A stretch of DNA of 64,000 nt, taken from positions 62,001 to 126,000 of the forward strand of contig NW_026645884.1 of the NCBI RefSeq assembly GCF_949987535.1, written 5' to 3'. The notes beneath the pieces are model-generated. The model saw only the letters and a program-made list of their open reading frames with translations. It was not told the DNA's origin and did not search any database. The position numbers and the translations under genes were made by a program. Positions 12,510 through 24,944 of the stretch are shown in pieces. Each line of letters opens with the position of its first letter. The first letter of the stretch is position 1. Source of the stretch: Balaenoptera acutorostrata (taxonomy: Eukaryota; Chordata; Mammalia; Artiodactyla; Balaenopteridae).

Positions 12510-12745
12510 AATGCTCTGTATAGTTTTTCATGACAATTCTAAATGACCACTTTAATCACTTTGCTTGCTGACCATTTTCATCACATTTCTCTATTGTCAT
12601 TACAATTCCCCATGACCCATTTCTTCACAATGCTCCATGATGCCTGTCATCACAATGCTCAATGGTTTTTGTTATCACAATGCTCCAGGACCAGTTTCAT
12701 CACAATACTCCATCCCCCTTGTCATCACGGTGCACAATGAAAAGT
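12510..12745 (+). repeat. M module without D (copy 4, GTATAG subtype)
   Basis: Identical in arrangement to the copies at 636 and 18,600: GTATAG, AATGGTTTTTG, and the AATGAAAAG end. Confidence 0.85.
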
Positions 12746-13199
12746 TTCATTACAATGCTCCATGACACATGTCATCACAATGCTCTAGAATTCTTGTCAT
12801 CACAATGTTCCATCACCATGTCATCACAATTCTCCATGGCCCTTGTCATCATATTGCTCCAGAATTCTTATCATCACAATGCTCCCTGACACTCGTCATC
12901 AAAATGCTCCATGGCCTTTGTCATCACAATGCTCCAGATTTCTTGTCATCACAATGTTCCATGACCGTGTCATCACAATGCTCCATGGCCCTTGTCAACA
13001 CAATGCTCCAGAATTCTTGTCATCACAATGTTCCATTACCGTGTCATCACAATGCTCCATGGCCCTTGTCATCATAATGCTCCAGAATTCTTGTCATTAC
13101 TATATTCCATGTACGTGTCATCACAATGCTCTATGGCGCTTGTCATCATAATGCTCCAGAATTCTTGTCATCACAATGTTCCATGACCGTATCATCACA

Positions 13200-15238
13200 A
13201 TGCTCCATGGCCCTTGTCAGCACAATGCTCCAGAATTCTTCTCATGACAATGTTCCATGACCGTGTCATCACAATGCTCCATGGCCCTTGTCATCGCATT
13301 GATGCAGAATTCTTGTCATCACAATGTTCCATGACCGTGTCATCACAATGCTCCATGACCCTTGTCATCACAATGCTCCAGAATTCTTGTCATCACAATG
13401 TTCCATGACCATGTCATCACAATGCTCCATGGCTCTGGTCATGACAATGCTCCAGAATTCTTCTCATCAAAATGTTCCATGACCGTGTCATCACAATGCT
13501 CCATGGCCCTTGTCATCATAATGCTCCAGAATTCTTGCCATCACAATGTTCCATGACCGTATCATCACAATGCTCCATGGCCCTTGTCATCACAATGCTC
13601 CAGAATTCTTCTCATCACAATGTTCCATGACAGTGTCATCACAATGCTACATGGCCATGGTCATCACAATGCTCCCGAATTCTTGTCATCACAATGTTCC
13701 ATGGCCCTGTCATCACAATGCTCCATGGCCCTTGTCATCATAATGCTCCAGAATTCTTGTTATCACAATGTTCCATGACCGTATCATCACAATGCTCCAT
13801 GGCCCTTGTCAGCACAATGCTCCAGAATTCTTCTCATCACAATGTTCCATGACCGTGTCATCACAATGCTCCATGGCCCTTGTCATCACAATGCTCCAGA
13901 ATTCTTGTCATCACAATGTTCCATGACAGTGTCATCACAATGCTACATGGCCATTGTCATCACAATGCTCCCGAATTCTTGTCATCACAATGTTCCATGA
14001 CCGTGTCATCAGAATGCACCATGGCCCTTGTCAGCACAATGCTCCAGAATTCTTCTCATGACAATGTTCCATGACCGTGTCATCACAATGCTCCATGGCC
14101 CTTGTCATCGCATTGATGCAGAATTCTTGTCATCACAATGTTCCATGACCGTGTCATCACAATGCTCCATAGCCCTTGTCAACACATTGCTCCAGAATTC
14201 TTGTCATCACAATGTTCCATGACCATGTCATCAGAATGCTCCATGGCCCTTGTCAGCACAATGCTCCAGAATTCTTCTCATGACAATGTTCCATGACCGT
14301 GTCATCACAATGCTCCATGGCCCTTGTCATCGCATTGATGCAGAATTCTTGTCATCACAATGTTCCATGACCGTGTCATCACAATGCTCCATGACCCTTG
14401 TCATCACAATGCTCCAGAATTCTTGTCATCACAATGTTCCATGACCATGTCATCACAATGCTCCATGGCTCTGGTCATGACAATGCTCCAGAATTCTTCT
14501 CATCAAAATGTTCCATGACCGCGTCATCACAATGCTCCATGGCCCTTGTCATCATAATGCTCCCGAATTCTTGTCATCACAATGTTCCATGACCGTGTCA
14601 TCAGAATGCTCCATGGCCCTTGTCAGCACAATGCTCCAGAATTCTTCTCATGACAATGTTCCATGACCGTGTCATCACAATGCTCCATGGCCCTTGTCAT
14701 CGCATTGATGCAGAATTCTTGTCATCACAATGTTCCATGACCGTGTCATCACAATGCTCCATGGCCCTTGTCAACACAATGCTCCAGAATTCTTGTCATC
14801 ACAATGTTCCATGACCGTGTCATCAGAATGCTCCATGGCCCTTGTCAGCACAATGCTCCAGAATTCTTCTCATGACAATGTTCCATGACCGTGTCATCAC
14901 AATGCTCCATGGCCCTTGTCATCGCATTGATGCAGAATTCTTGTCATCACAATGTTCCATGACCGTGTCATCACAATGCTCCATGACCCTTGTCATCACA
15001 ATGCGCCAGAATTCTTGTCATCACAATGTTCCATGACCATGTCATCACAATGCTCCATGGCTCTGGTCATGACAATGCTCCAGAATTCTTCTCATCAAAA
15101 TGTTCCATGACCGTGTCATCACAATGCTCCATGGCCCTTGTCATCATAATGTTCCAGAATTCTTGTCATCACAATGTTCCATGACCGTATCATCACAATG
15201 CTCCATGGCCCTTGTCATCACAATGCTCCAGAATTCTT
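13200..15238 (+). repeat. Tandem duplication, left copy (offset ~2,367 bp)
   Basis: The order of variant units matches 15,568-17,605 unit by unit. The offset is 2,368 bp before and 2,367 bp after a 1-bp loss at 15,785-15,794 (CACAAACTCC). The copies diverge at GAATTCTTG versus GAATTCTTC after 15,238. Confidence 0.85.
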
Positions 15239-15567
15239 GTCATCACAATGTTCCATGACAGTGTCATCACAATGCTACATGGCCATTGTCATCACAATGC
15301 TCCCGAATTCTTGTCATCACAATGTTCCATGACCGTGTCATCAGAATGCTCCATGGCCCTTGTCAGCACAATGCTCCAGAATTCTTCTCATGACAATGTT
15401 CCATGACCGTGTCATCACAATGCTCCATGGCCCTTGTCATCGCATTGATGCAGAATTCTTGTCATCACAATGTTCCATGACCGTGTCATCACAATGCTCC
15501 ATGGCCCTTGTCAACACAATGCTCCAGAATTCTTGTCATCACAATGTTCCATGACCGTGTCATCAGA

Positions 15568-17605
15568 ATGCTCCATGGCCCTTGTCAGCACAATGCTCCA
15601 GAATTCTTCTCATGACAATGTTCCATGACCGTGTCATCACAATGCTCCATGGCCCTTGTCATCGCATTGATGCAGAATTCTTGTCATCACAATGTTCCAT
15701 GACCGTGTCATCACAATGCTCCATGACCCTTGTCATCACAATGCTCCAGAATTCTTGTCATCACAATGTTCCATGACCATGTCATCACAAACTCCATGGC
15801 TCTGGTCATGACAATGCTCCAGAATTCTTCTCATCAAAATGTTCCATGACCGTGTCATCACAATGCTCCATGGCCCTTGTCATCATAATGCTCCAGAATT
15901 CTTGTCATCACAATGTTCCATGACCGTATCATCACAATGCTCCATGGCCCTTGTCATCACAATGCTCCAGAATTCTTCTCATCACAATGTTCCATGACAG
16001 TGTCATCACAATGCTACATGGCCATTGTCATCACAATGCTCCCGAATTCTTGTCATCACAATGTTCCATGGCCCTGTCATCACAATGCTCCATGGCCCTT
16101 GTCATCATAATGCTCCAGAATTCTTGTCATCACCATGTTCCATGACCGTATCATCACAATGCTCCATGGCCCTTGTCAGCACAATGCTCCAGAATTCTTC
16201 TCATCACAATGTTCCATGACCGTGTCATCACAATGCTCCATGGCCCTTGTCATCACAATGCTCCAGAATTCTTGTCATCACAATGTTCCATGACAGTGTC
16301 ATCACAATGCTACATGGCCATTGTCATCACAATGCTCCCGAATTCTTGTCATCACAATGTTCCATGACCGTGTCATCAGAATGCTCCATGGCCCTTGTCA
16401 GCACAATGCTCCAGAATTCTTCTCATGACAATGTTCCATGACCGTGTCATCACAATGCTCCATGGCCCTTGTCATCGCATTGATGCAGAATTCTTGTCAT
16501 CACAATGTTCCATGACCGTGTCATCACAATGCTCCATAGCCCTTGTCAACACATTGCTCCAGAATTCTTGTCATCACAATGTTCCATGACCATGTCATCA
16601 GAATGCTCCATGGCCCTTGTCAGCACAATGCTCCAGAATTCTTCTCATGACAATGTTCCATGACCGTGTCATCACAATGCTCCATGGCCCTTGTCATCGC
16701 ATTGATGCAGAATTCTTGTCATCACAATGTTCCATGACCGTGTCATCACAATGCTCCATGACCCTTGTCATCACAATGCTCCAGAATTCTTGTCATCACA
16801 ATGTTCCATGACCATGTCATCACAATGCTCCATGGCTCTGGTCATGACAATGCTCCAGAATTCTTCTCATCAAAATGTTCCATGACCGCGTCATCACAAT
16901 GCTCCATGGCCCTTGTCATCATAATGCTCCCGAATTCTTGTCATCACAATGTTCCATGACCGTGTCATCAGAATGCTCCATGGCCCTTGTCAGCACAATG
17001 CTCCAGAATTCTTCTCATGACAATGTTCCATGACCGTGTCATCACAATGCTCCATGGCCCTTGTCATCGCATTGATGCAGAATTCTTGTCATCACAATGT
17101 TCCATGACCGTGTCATCACAATGCTCCATGGCCCTTGTCAACACAATGCTCCAGAATTCTTGTCATCACAATGTTCCATGACCGTGTCATCAGAATGCTC
17201 CATGGCCCTTGTCAGCACAATGCTCCAGAATTCTTCTCATGACAATGTTCCATGACCGTGTCATCACAATGCTCCATGGCCCTTGTCATCGCATTGATGC
17301 AGAATTCTTGTCATCACAATGTTCCATGACCGTGTCATCACAATGCTCCATGACCCTTGTCATCACAATGCGCCAGAATTCTTGTCATCACAATGTTCCA
17401 TGACCATGTCATCACAATGCTCCATGGCTCTGGTCATGACAATGCTCCAGAATTCTTCTCATCAAAATGTTCCATGACCGTGTCATCACAATGCTCCATG
17501 GCCCTTGTCATCATAATGCTCCAGAATTCTTGTCATCACAATGTTCCATGACCGTATCATCACAATGCTCCATGGCCCTTGTCATCACAATGCTCCAGAA
17601 TTCTT
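15568..17605 (+). repeat. Tandem duplication, right copy (offset ~2,367 bp)
   Basis: Second copy of 13,200-15,238, including the CTCCCGAATTC, GTTCCATGACCGCG and CGCCAGAATTC variants in the same order. Confidence 0.85.
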
Positions 17606-18035
17606 CTCATCACAATGTTCCATGACAGTGTCATCACAATGCTACATGGCCATTGTCATCACAATGCTCCCGAATTCTTGTCATCACAATGTTCCATGGC
17701 CCTGTCATCACAATGCTCCATGGCCCTTGTCATCATAATGCTCCAGAATTCTTGTCATCACCATGTTCCATGACCGTATCATCACAATGCTCCATGGCCC
17801 TTGTCAGCACAATGCTCCAGAATTCTTCTCATCACAATGTTCCATGACCGTGTCATCACAATGCTCCATGACCCTTGTCATCACAATGCTCCAGAATTCT
17901 TGTCATCACAATGTTCCATGACCGTCTCATCACAATGCTCCATAATTCTTGTCATCACAATGTTCCATGACCGTGTCATCAAAATGCTACATGACCCTAG
18001 TCATCACAGTTCTCCATGACCTTTGTCATCACAAA

Positions 18036-18267
18036 GCTCTATATAGTTTTTCATGACTATTCTAAATGACCACTTTAATCACTTTGCTTGCTGACCATTT
18101 TCATCACATTTCTCTATTGTCATTACAATTCCCCATGCTCCCTTTCTTCACAATGCTCCATGATGACTGTCATCACAATGCTCAATGGTTTTTGTTATCA
18201 CAATGCTCCAGGACCATTTTCATCACAATACTCCATCCCCCTTGTCATCACGGTTCACAATGAAACC
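18036..18267 (+). repeat. M module without D (copy 5, GGTTCAC subtype)
   Basis: Same as 11,946-12,178, including CCCATGCTCCC and the GGTTCACAATG end. Confidence 0.85.
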
Positions 18268-18599
18268 TCTCATTACAATGCGCCATGGCCCTTGTTATCA
18301 CAATGCTCCAGAATTCTTGTCATCACCATGTTCCATGACCATGTCATCACAATTCTCCATGGCCCTTGTCATCACAATGCTCCATGACACTCATCATCAC
18401 AATGCTCCATGTCCTTTGTCATCACAATGCTCCAGATTTCTTGTCATCACAATGTTCCATGACCGTGTCATCACAATGCTCCATGGCCCTTGTCAACACA
18501 ATGCTCCAGAATTCTTGTCATCACAATGTTCCATGACCGTGTCATCACAATGCTACATGACCCTGGTCATCACAGTTCTCCATGACCTTTGTCATCACA
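18268..18599 (+). repeat. Short S block between M copies
   Basis: Four to five units. It differs from 12,179-12,509 at CACTCATCATC near 18,390 (CACTCGTCATC there), a CpG-to-CpA type change. Confidence 0.82.
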
Positions 18600-18834
18600 A
18601 TGCTCTGTATAGTTTTTCATGACAATTCTAAATGACCACTTTAATCACTTTGCTTGCTGACCATTTTCATCACATTTCTCTATTGTCATTACAATTCCCC
18701 ATGACCCATTTCTTCACAATGCTCCATGATGCCTGTCATCACAATGCTCAATGGTTTTTGTTATCACAATGCTCCAGGACCAGTTTCATCACAATACTCC
18801 ATCCCCCTTGTCATCACGGTGCACAATGAAAAGT
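18600..18834 (+). repeat. M module without D (copy 6, GTATAG subtype)
   Basis: Fourth copy of the GTATAG subtype, ending AATGAAAAG. It differs by an ATTACGATG monomer just after its end. Confidence 0.85.
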
Positions 18835-20054
18835 TTCATTACGATGCTCCATGACACATGTCATCACAATGCTCTAGAATTCTTGTCATCACAATGTTCC
18901 ATCACCATGTCATCACAATTCTCCATGGCCCTTGTCATCATATTGCTCCAGAATTCTTATCATCACAATGCTCCCTGACACTCGTCATCACAATGCTCCA
19001 TGGCCTTTTTCATCACAATGCTCCAGATTTCTTGTCATCACAATGTTCCATGACCGTGTCATCACAATGCTCCATGGCCCTTGTCAACACAATGCTCCAG
19101 AATTCTTGTCATCACAATGTTCCATGACCGTGTCATCACAATGCTCCATGTCCCTTGTCATCATAATGCTCCAGAATTCTTGTCATTACTATATTCCATG
19201 TACGTGTCATCACAATGCTCTATGGCGCTTGTCATCATAATGCTCCAGAATTCTTGTCATCACAATGTTCCATGACCGTATCATCACAATGCTCCATGGC
19301 CCTTGTCAGCACAATGCTCCAGAATTCTTCTCATGACAATGTTCCATGACCGTGTCATCACAATGCTCCATGGCCCTTGTCATCGCATTGATGCAGAATT
19401 CTTGTCATCACAATGTTCCATGACCGTGTCATCACAATGCTCCATGGCCATTGTCAACACAATGCTCCAGAATTCTTGTCATCACAATGTTCCATGACCA
19501 TGTCATCAGAATGCTCCATGGCCCTTGTCAGCACAATGCTCCAGAATTCTTCTCATGACAATGTTCCATGACCGTGTCATCACAATGCTCCATGGCCCTT
19601 GTCATCGCATTGATGCAGAATTCTTGTCATCACAATGTTCCATGACCGTGTCATCACAATGCTCCATGACCCTTGTCATCACAATGCTCCAGAATTCTTG
19701 TCATCACAATGTTCCATGACCATGTCATCACAATGCTCCATGGCTCTGGTCATGACAATGCTCCAGAATTCTTCTCATCAAAATGTTCCATGACCGCGTC
19801 ATCACAATGCTCCATGGCCCTTGTCATCATAATGCTCCAGAATTCTTGTCATCACAATGTTCCATGACCGTATCATCACAATGCTCCATGGCCCTTGTCA
19901 TCACAATGCTCCAGAATTCTTGTCATCACAATGTTCCATGACCGTCTCATCACAATGCTCCATAATTCTTGTCATCACAATGTTCCATGACCGTGTCATC
20001 AAAATGCTACATGACCCTAGTCATCACAGTTCTCCATGACCTTTGTCATCACAA
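18835..20054 (+). repeat. S block
   Basis: About 16 units including ATTACTATATTCCATGTACG near 19,185 and GCATTGATGCAG near 19,384 and 19,606. Its right-hand part begins the segment that recurs at 36,090. Confidence 0.86.
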
Positions 20055-20286
20055 AGCTCTATATAGTTTTTCATGACTATTCTAAATGACCATTTAATCA
20101 CTTTGCTTGCTGACCATTTTCATCACATTTCTCTATTGTCATTACAATTCCCCATGCTCCCTTTCTTCACAATGCTCCATGATGACTGTCATCACAATGC
20201 TCAATGGTTTTTGTTATCACAATGCTCCAGGACCATTTTCATCACAATACTCCATCCCCCTTGTCATCACGGTTCACAATGAAACC
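20055..20286 (+). repeat. M module without D (copy 7, GGTTCAC subtype)
   Basis: Carries the private GACCATTTAATC deletion, shared only with the copy at 36,586. Confidence 0.86.
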
Positions 20287-20889
20287 TCTCATTACAATGC
20301 GCCATGGCCCTTGTTATCACAATGCTCCAGAATTCTTGTCATCACCATGTTCCATGACCATGTCATCACAATTCTCCATGGCCCTTGTCATCACAATGCT
20401 CCATGACACTCGTCATCACAATGCTCCATGTCCTTTGTCATCACAATGCTCCAGATTTCTTGTCATCACAATGTTCCATGACCGTGTCATCACAATGCTC
20501 CATGGCCCTTGTCAACACAATGCTCCAGAATTCTTGTCATTACAATGTTCCATGACCGTGTCATCACAATGCTCCATTGCCCTTGTCATCACAATGCTCC
20601 AGAATTCTTGTCATCACAATGTTCGATGACCATGTCATCACAATGCTCCATGGCCCTTGTCATCACAATGCTCCAGAATTCTTATCATCACATTGTTCCA
20701 TGAGCGTGTCATCACAATGCTCCCTGGCCCTTGTCATCACAATGCTCCAGAATTCTTGTCATCACAATGTTCAATGATTGTGTCATCACAATGCTCCATA
20801 ATTCTTGTCATCACAATGTTCCATGACCGTGTCATCACAATGCTACATGACCCTGGTCATCACATTTCTCCATGACCTTTGCCATCAAA
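20287..20889 (+). repeat. S block
   Basis: Eight units with unusual variants: GTTCGATGACCATG, CACATTGTTCCATGAGCG and GTTCAATGATTG. These serve as fingerprints for its copy at 36,819-37,420. Confidence 0.85.
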
Positions 20890-21122
20890 ATGCTCTATAT
20901 AGTTTTTCATGACAATTCTAAATGACCACTTTAATCACTTTGCTTGCTGACCATTTTCATCACATTTCTCTATTTTCATTACAATTCCCCATGACCCCAT
21001 TCTTCACAATGCTCCATGATGCCTGTCATCACAATGCTCAATGGCTTGTGTTATCACAATGCTCCAGGACCAGTTTCATCACAATACTCCATCCCCCTTG
21101 TCATCACGGTGCACAATGAAAC
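20890..21122 (+). repeat. M module without D (copy 8)
   Basis: CTCTATATAG type with GGTGCACAATGAAACC end. Private features are CTATTTTCATTAC and AATGGCTTGTG, both repeated at 37,421-37,654. Confidence 0.85.
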
Positions 21123-21650
21123 CTCTCATTACAATGCTCCGTGACACTTGTCATCACAATGCTCCATGGCCCTTGTCATCACAATGCTCCAGAATTCTTG
21201 TCGTCACCATGTTCCATGACCATGTCATCACAATGCTCCATGGCCCTTTTCATCACAATGCTCCAGATTGCTTGTCATCACAAAGTTTCATGACCGTGTC
21301 ATCACAATGCACCATGGCCCTTGTCATCACAATGCTCCACAATTCTTGTCATCACAATGTTCCATGACCGTGTCATCACAATGCTCCATGGCCCTTGTCA
21401 TCACAATGCTCCAGAATTCTTGTCATCAAAATGTTCCATGACCGTGTCATCACAATGCTCCATTATTCTTCTCATCACAATGTTCCATGACCGTGTCATC
21501 ACAATGCTCCATAATTCTTGTCATCACAATGTTCCATGACCGTGTCACCACAATGCTCCACAATTCTTGTCATCACAATATTCCATGACCGTGTCATCAC
21601 AATGCTACATGACACTGGTCATCACAGTTCTCCATGACCTTTGCCATCAC
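21123..21650 (+). repeat. S block
   Basis: Seven units. Several have lost EcoRI through CACAATTCTT, CATTATTCTT and CATAATTCTT tails. The CATAATTCTT tail next to GACCGTGTCATC recurs through 21,480-23,000. Confidence 0.84.
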
Positions 21651-21885
21651 AATGCTCTATATAGTTTTTCATGACAATTCTAAATGACCACTTTAATCAC
21701 TTTGCTTGCTGACCATTTTCATCACATTTCTCTATTGTCATTACAATTCCCCATGACCCCTTTCTTCACAATGCTCCATGATGCCTGTCATCAAAATGCT
21801 CAATGGCTTTTGTGATCACAATGCTCCAGGACCAGTTTCATCACAATACTCCATCCCGCTTGTCATCACGGTGCACAATGAAACC
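21651..21885 (+). repeat. M module without D (copy 9)
   Basis: CTCTATATAG type with TTTTGTGATCAC and CATCCCGCTTG variants, 762 bp after the previous M module. Confidence 0.85.
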
Positions 21886-22265
21886 TCTCATTACAATGCT
21901 CCATGACACTTGTCATCACAATGCTCCATGGCCCTTGTCATCACAATGCTCCACAATTCTTGTCATCACAATGTTCCATGACCGTGTCATCACAATGCTC
22001 CATGGCCCTTGTCATCACAATGCTCCAGAATTCTTGTCATCAAAATGTTCCATGACCGTGTCATCACAATGCTCCATTATTCTTCTCATCACAATGTTCG
22101 ATGACCGTTTCATCACAATGCTCCATAATTCTTGTCATCACAATGTTCCATGACCGTGTCACCACAATGCTCCACAATTCTTGTCATCACAATGTTCCAT
22201 GACCGTGTCATCACAATGCTACATGACACTGGTCATCACAGTTCTCCATGACCTTTGCCATCACA
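21886..22265 (+). repeat. S block
   Basis: Five units, matching 21,300-21,650 with few changes (for example GACCGTTTCATC near 22,104). This indicates a local M-S tandem step. Confidence 0.83.
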
Positions 22266-22499
22266 ATGCTCTATATAGTTTTTCATGACAATTCTAAATG
22301 ACCACTTTAATCACTTTGCTTGCTGACCATTTTCATCACATTTCTCTATTGTCATTACAATTCCCCATGACCCCTTTCTTCACAATGCTCCATGATGCCT
22401 GTCATCAAAATGCTCAATGGTTTTGTGATCACAATGCTCCAGGACCAGTTTCATCACAATACTCCATCCCGCTTGTCATTACGGTGCACAATGAAACCT
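22266..22499 (+). repeat. M module without D (copy 10)
   Basis: Like copy 9 but with a shortened AATGGTTTTGTGATCAC monomer near 22,417. That monomer is the recombination point reused at 38,951. Confidence 0.86.
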
Positions 22500-23075
22500 C
22501 TCATTACAATGCTCCATGACACTTGTCATCACAATGCTCCATGGCCCTTGTCATCACTATGCTCCAGAATTCTTGTCATCACCATGTTCCATGACCATGT
22601 CATCACAATTCTCCATGGCCCTTTTCATCACAATGCTCCAGATTGCTTGTCATCACAAAGTTCCATGACCGTGTCATCACAATGCACCATGGCCCTTGTC
22701 ATCACAATTCTCCAGAATTCTTGTCATCACAATGTTCCATGACCGTGTCATCACAATGCTCCATAATTCTTGTCATCACAATGTTCCATGACCGTGTCAT
22801 CACAATGCTCCATAATTCTTGTCATCACAATGTTCCATGACCGTGTCATCACAATGCTCCATAATTCTTGTCATCACAATGTTCCATGACCATGTCATCA
22901 CAATGCTCCATGGCCCTTGTCATCACAATGCTCCAGAATTCTTGTCATCACAATGTTCCATGACCGTGTCATCACAATGCTCCATAATTCTTGTCATCAC
23001 AATGTTCCATGACCGTGTCATCACAATGCTACATGACCCTGGTCGTCACAGTTCTGCATGACCTTTGTCACCACA
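22500..23075 (+). repeat. S block
   Basis: Seven to eight units. From 22,740 to 22,880 the CATAATTCTT tail alternates with GACCGTG in a near-perfect ~49-bp dimer pattern, so one 25-mer of the usual 74-bp trimer is absent here. Confidence 0.82.
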
Positions 23076-23308
23076 ATGCTCTATATAGTTTTTCATGACA
23101 ATTCTAAATGACCACTTTAATCACTTTGCTTGCTGACCATTTTCATTACATTTCTCTATTGTCATTACAATTTCCCATGACCCCTTCTTCACAATGCTCC
23201 ATGATTCCTGTCATCACAATGCTCAATGGCTTTTGTTATCACAATGCTCCAGGACCAGTTTCATCACAATACTCCATCCCCCTTGTCATCACGGTGCACA
23301 AAGAAAAG
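23076..23308 (+). repeat. M module without D (copy 11)
   Basis: CTCTATATAG start with an AAGAAAAG end like the GTATAG subtype, so it is a mixed subtype. It is the last M before domain III. Confidence 0.84.
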
Positions 23309-24944
23309 TTTCATTACAATGCTCCATGACACATGTCACCACAATGCTCCAGAATTCTTGTCATCACAATATTCTATGACCATGTCATCACAATTCTCCA
23401 TGGCCCTTGTCATCACAATGCTCCAGAATTCTTGTCATCACAATGTTCCATGACCGTGTCATCACAATGCTCCATGGCCCTTGTCATCACAATGCTCCAG
23501 AATTCTTGTCATCACAATGTTCCATGACCGTGTCATCACAATGCTCCATGGCCCTTGTCATCACAATGCTTCAGAATACTTGTCATTACAATGTTCCATG
23601 ACCGTGTCATCACAATGCTCCATGGCCCTTATCATCACAATGCTCCAGAATTCTTGTCATCACAATGTTTGATGACCATGTCATCACAATGCTCCATGGC
23701 CCTTGTCATCACAATGCTCCAGAATTCTTGTCATCACATTGTTCCATGACCGTGTCATCACAATGCTCTATGGCCCTTGTCATCACAATGATCCAGAATT
23801 CTTGTCATCACAATGTTCCATGACCGTGTCATCACAATGCTCCATGGCCCTTGTCATCACAATGCTCCAGAATTCTTTTCATCACAATGTTCCATGACCG
23901 TGTCATCACAATGCTCCAGAATATTTGTCATCACAATATTCCATGACCGTGTCATCACAATGCTCCAGAATTCTTGTCATTACAATGCTCCAGAATTTTT
24001 GTCATCACAATGTTCCATGACCGTGTCATCACAATGCTCCATGGCCCTGGTCATCACAATGCTCCAGATTGCTTGTCATCACAAAGTTCCATGACCGTGT
24101 CATCACAATGCACCATGGCCCTTGTCATCACAATGCTCCAGAATTCTTGTCATCACAATGTTCCATGACCGTGTCATCACAATGCTCCATGGCCCTTGTC
24201 ATCACAAGGCTCCAGAATTCTTGTCAACACAATGTTCCATACCGTGTCATCACAATGCTCCATGGCCATTGTCATCACAATGCTCCAGAATTCTTGTCAT
24301 CACAATGTTCCAGGGCCGTGTCATCACAATGCTCCATAGCCCTTGTCATCACAAGGCTCCAGAATTCTTGTCATCACAATGTTCCATGACCGTGTCATCA
24401 CAATGCTCCATGGCCCTTGTCATGACAATGCTCCAGAATTCTTCTCATCACAATGTTCCATGACCGTGTCAACAAAATGCTCCATGGCCACTGTCATCAC
24501 AATGCTCCAGAATTCTTGTCATCACAATGTTCCATGACCGTGTCATCACAATGCTCCATCGCATTTGTCATCAGAATGCTCCAGAATTCTTGTCATCACA
24601 ATGTTCCATGACCGTGTCCTCACAATGCTCCATGGCCCTTGTCAGCACAATGCTCCAGAATTCTTGTCATCACAATGTTCCATGACCTTGTCATCACAGT
24701 GCTCCATGGCCCTTGTCATAACAATGCTCTAGAATTCTTCTCATCACAATGTTCCATGACGATGTCATCACAATGCTCCATGGCCATTGTCATTACATTG
24801 CTCCCGAAATCTTGTCATCACAATGTTCCATGGCCCTGTCATCACAATGCTCCATGGCCCTTGTCATCATAATGCTCCAGAATTCTTGTCATCACAATGT
24901 TCCATGACCGTGTCATCACAATGCTCCATGGCCCTTGTCAGCAC
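23309..24944 (+). repeat. S block, most regular consensus units
   Basis: About 22 units. Between 23,407 and 23,900 the units are close to the consensus GGCCCTT / GAATTCTT / GACCGTG trimer. Towards 24,700 domain III variants appear (CTCTAGAATTC, ATTGCTCCCGAAATC). Confidence 0.87.

Larger units (their letters stand above)
10830..13350 (+). repeat. Duplication, left copy (offset 6,089 bp)
   Basis: S-M-S-M-S order and private variants match 16,919-19,439 at a constant offset of 6,089 bp, so there is no net indel over 2.5 kb. One visible difference is TTCCCTGACC at about 10,937, where the other copy has TTCCATGACC. Confidence 0.82.
12746..18035 (+). repeat. Longest uninterrupted S block (5.3 kb)
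   Basis: Around 70 consecutive 74-bp units without M or D. Monomers with GCATTGATGCAG recur near 13,294, 14,107, 14,330, 14,700, 14,922, 15,440, 15,662, 16,474, 16,697, 17,067 and 17,289. Their spacings are close to multiples of 74 (222, 370, 518, 813). This shows a second level of periodicity inside S. It contains a tandem duplication with a 2,367-bp offset. Confidence 0.92.
16919..19439 (+). repeat. Duplication, right copy (offset 6,089 bp)
   Basis: Counterpart of 10,830-13,350. Both copies hold the paired M modules (GGTTCAC type, then GTATAG type) about 560 bp apart. Confidence 0.82.
19558..22460 (+). repeat. Large duplication, part 1, source-side copy (offset 16,532 bp)
   Basis: Matches 36,090-38,992 at a constant offset of 16,532 bp. 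Shared private variants include GACCATTTAATCAC near 20,090 (two bases short of the usual GACCACTTTAATCAC), TTCGATGACC near 20,623 and TTCAATGATTG near 20,770. Left and right limits are set by the first mismatching bases. Confidence 0.86.
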
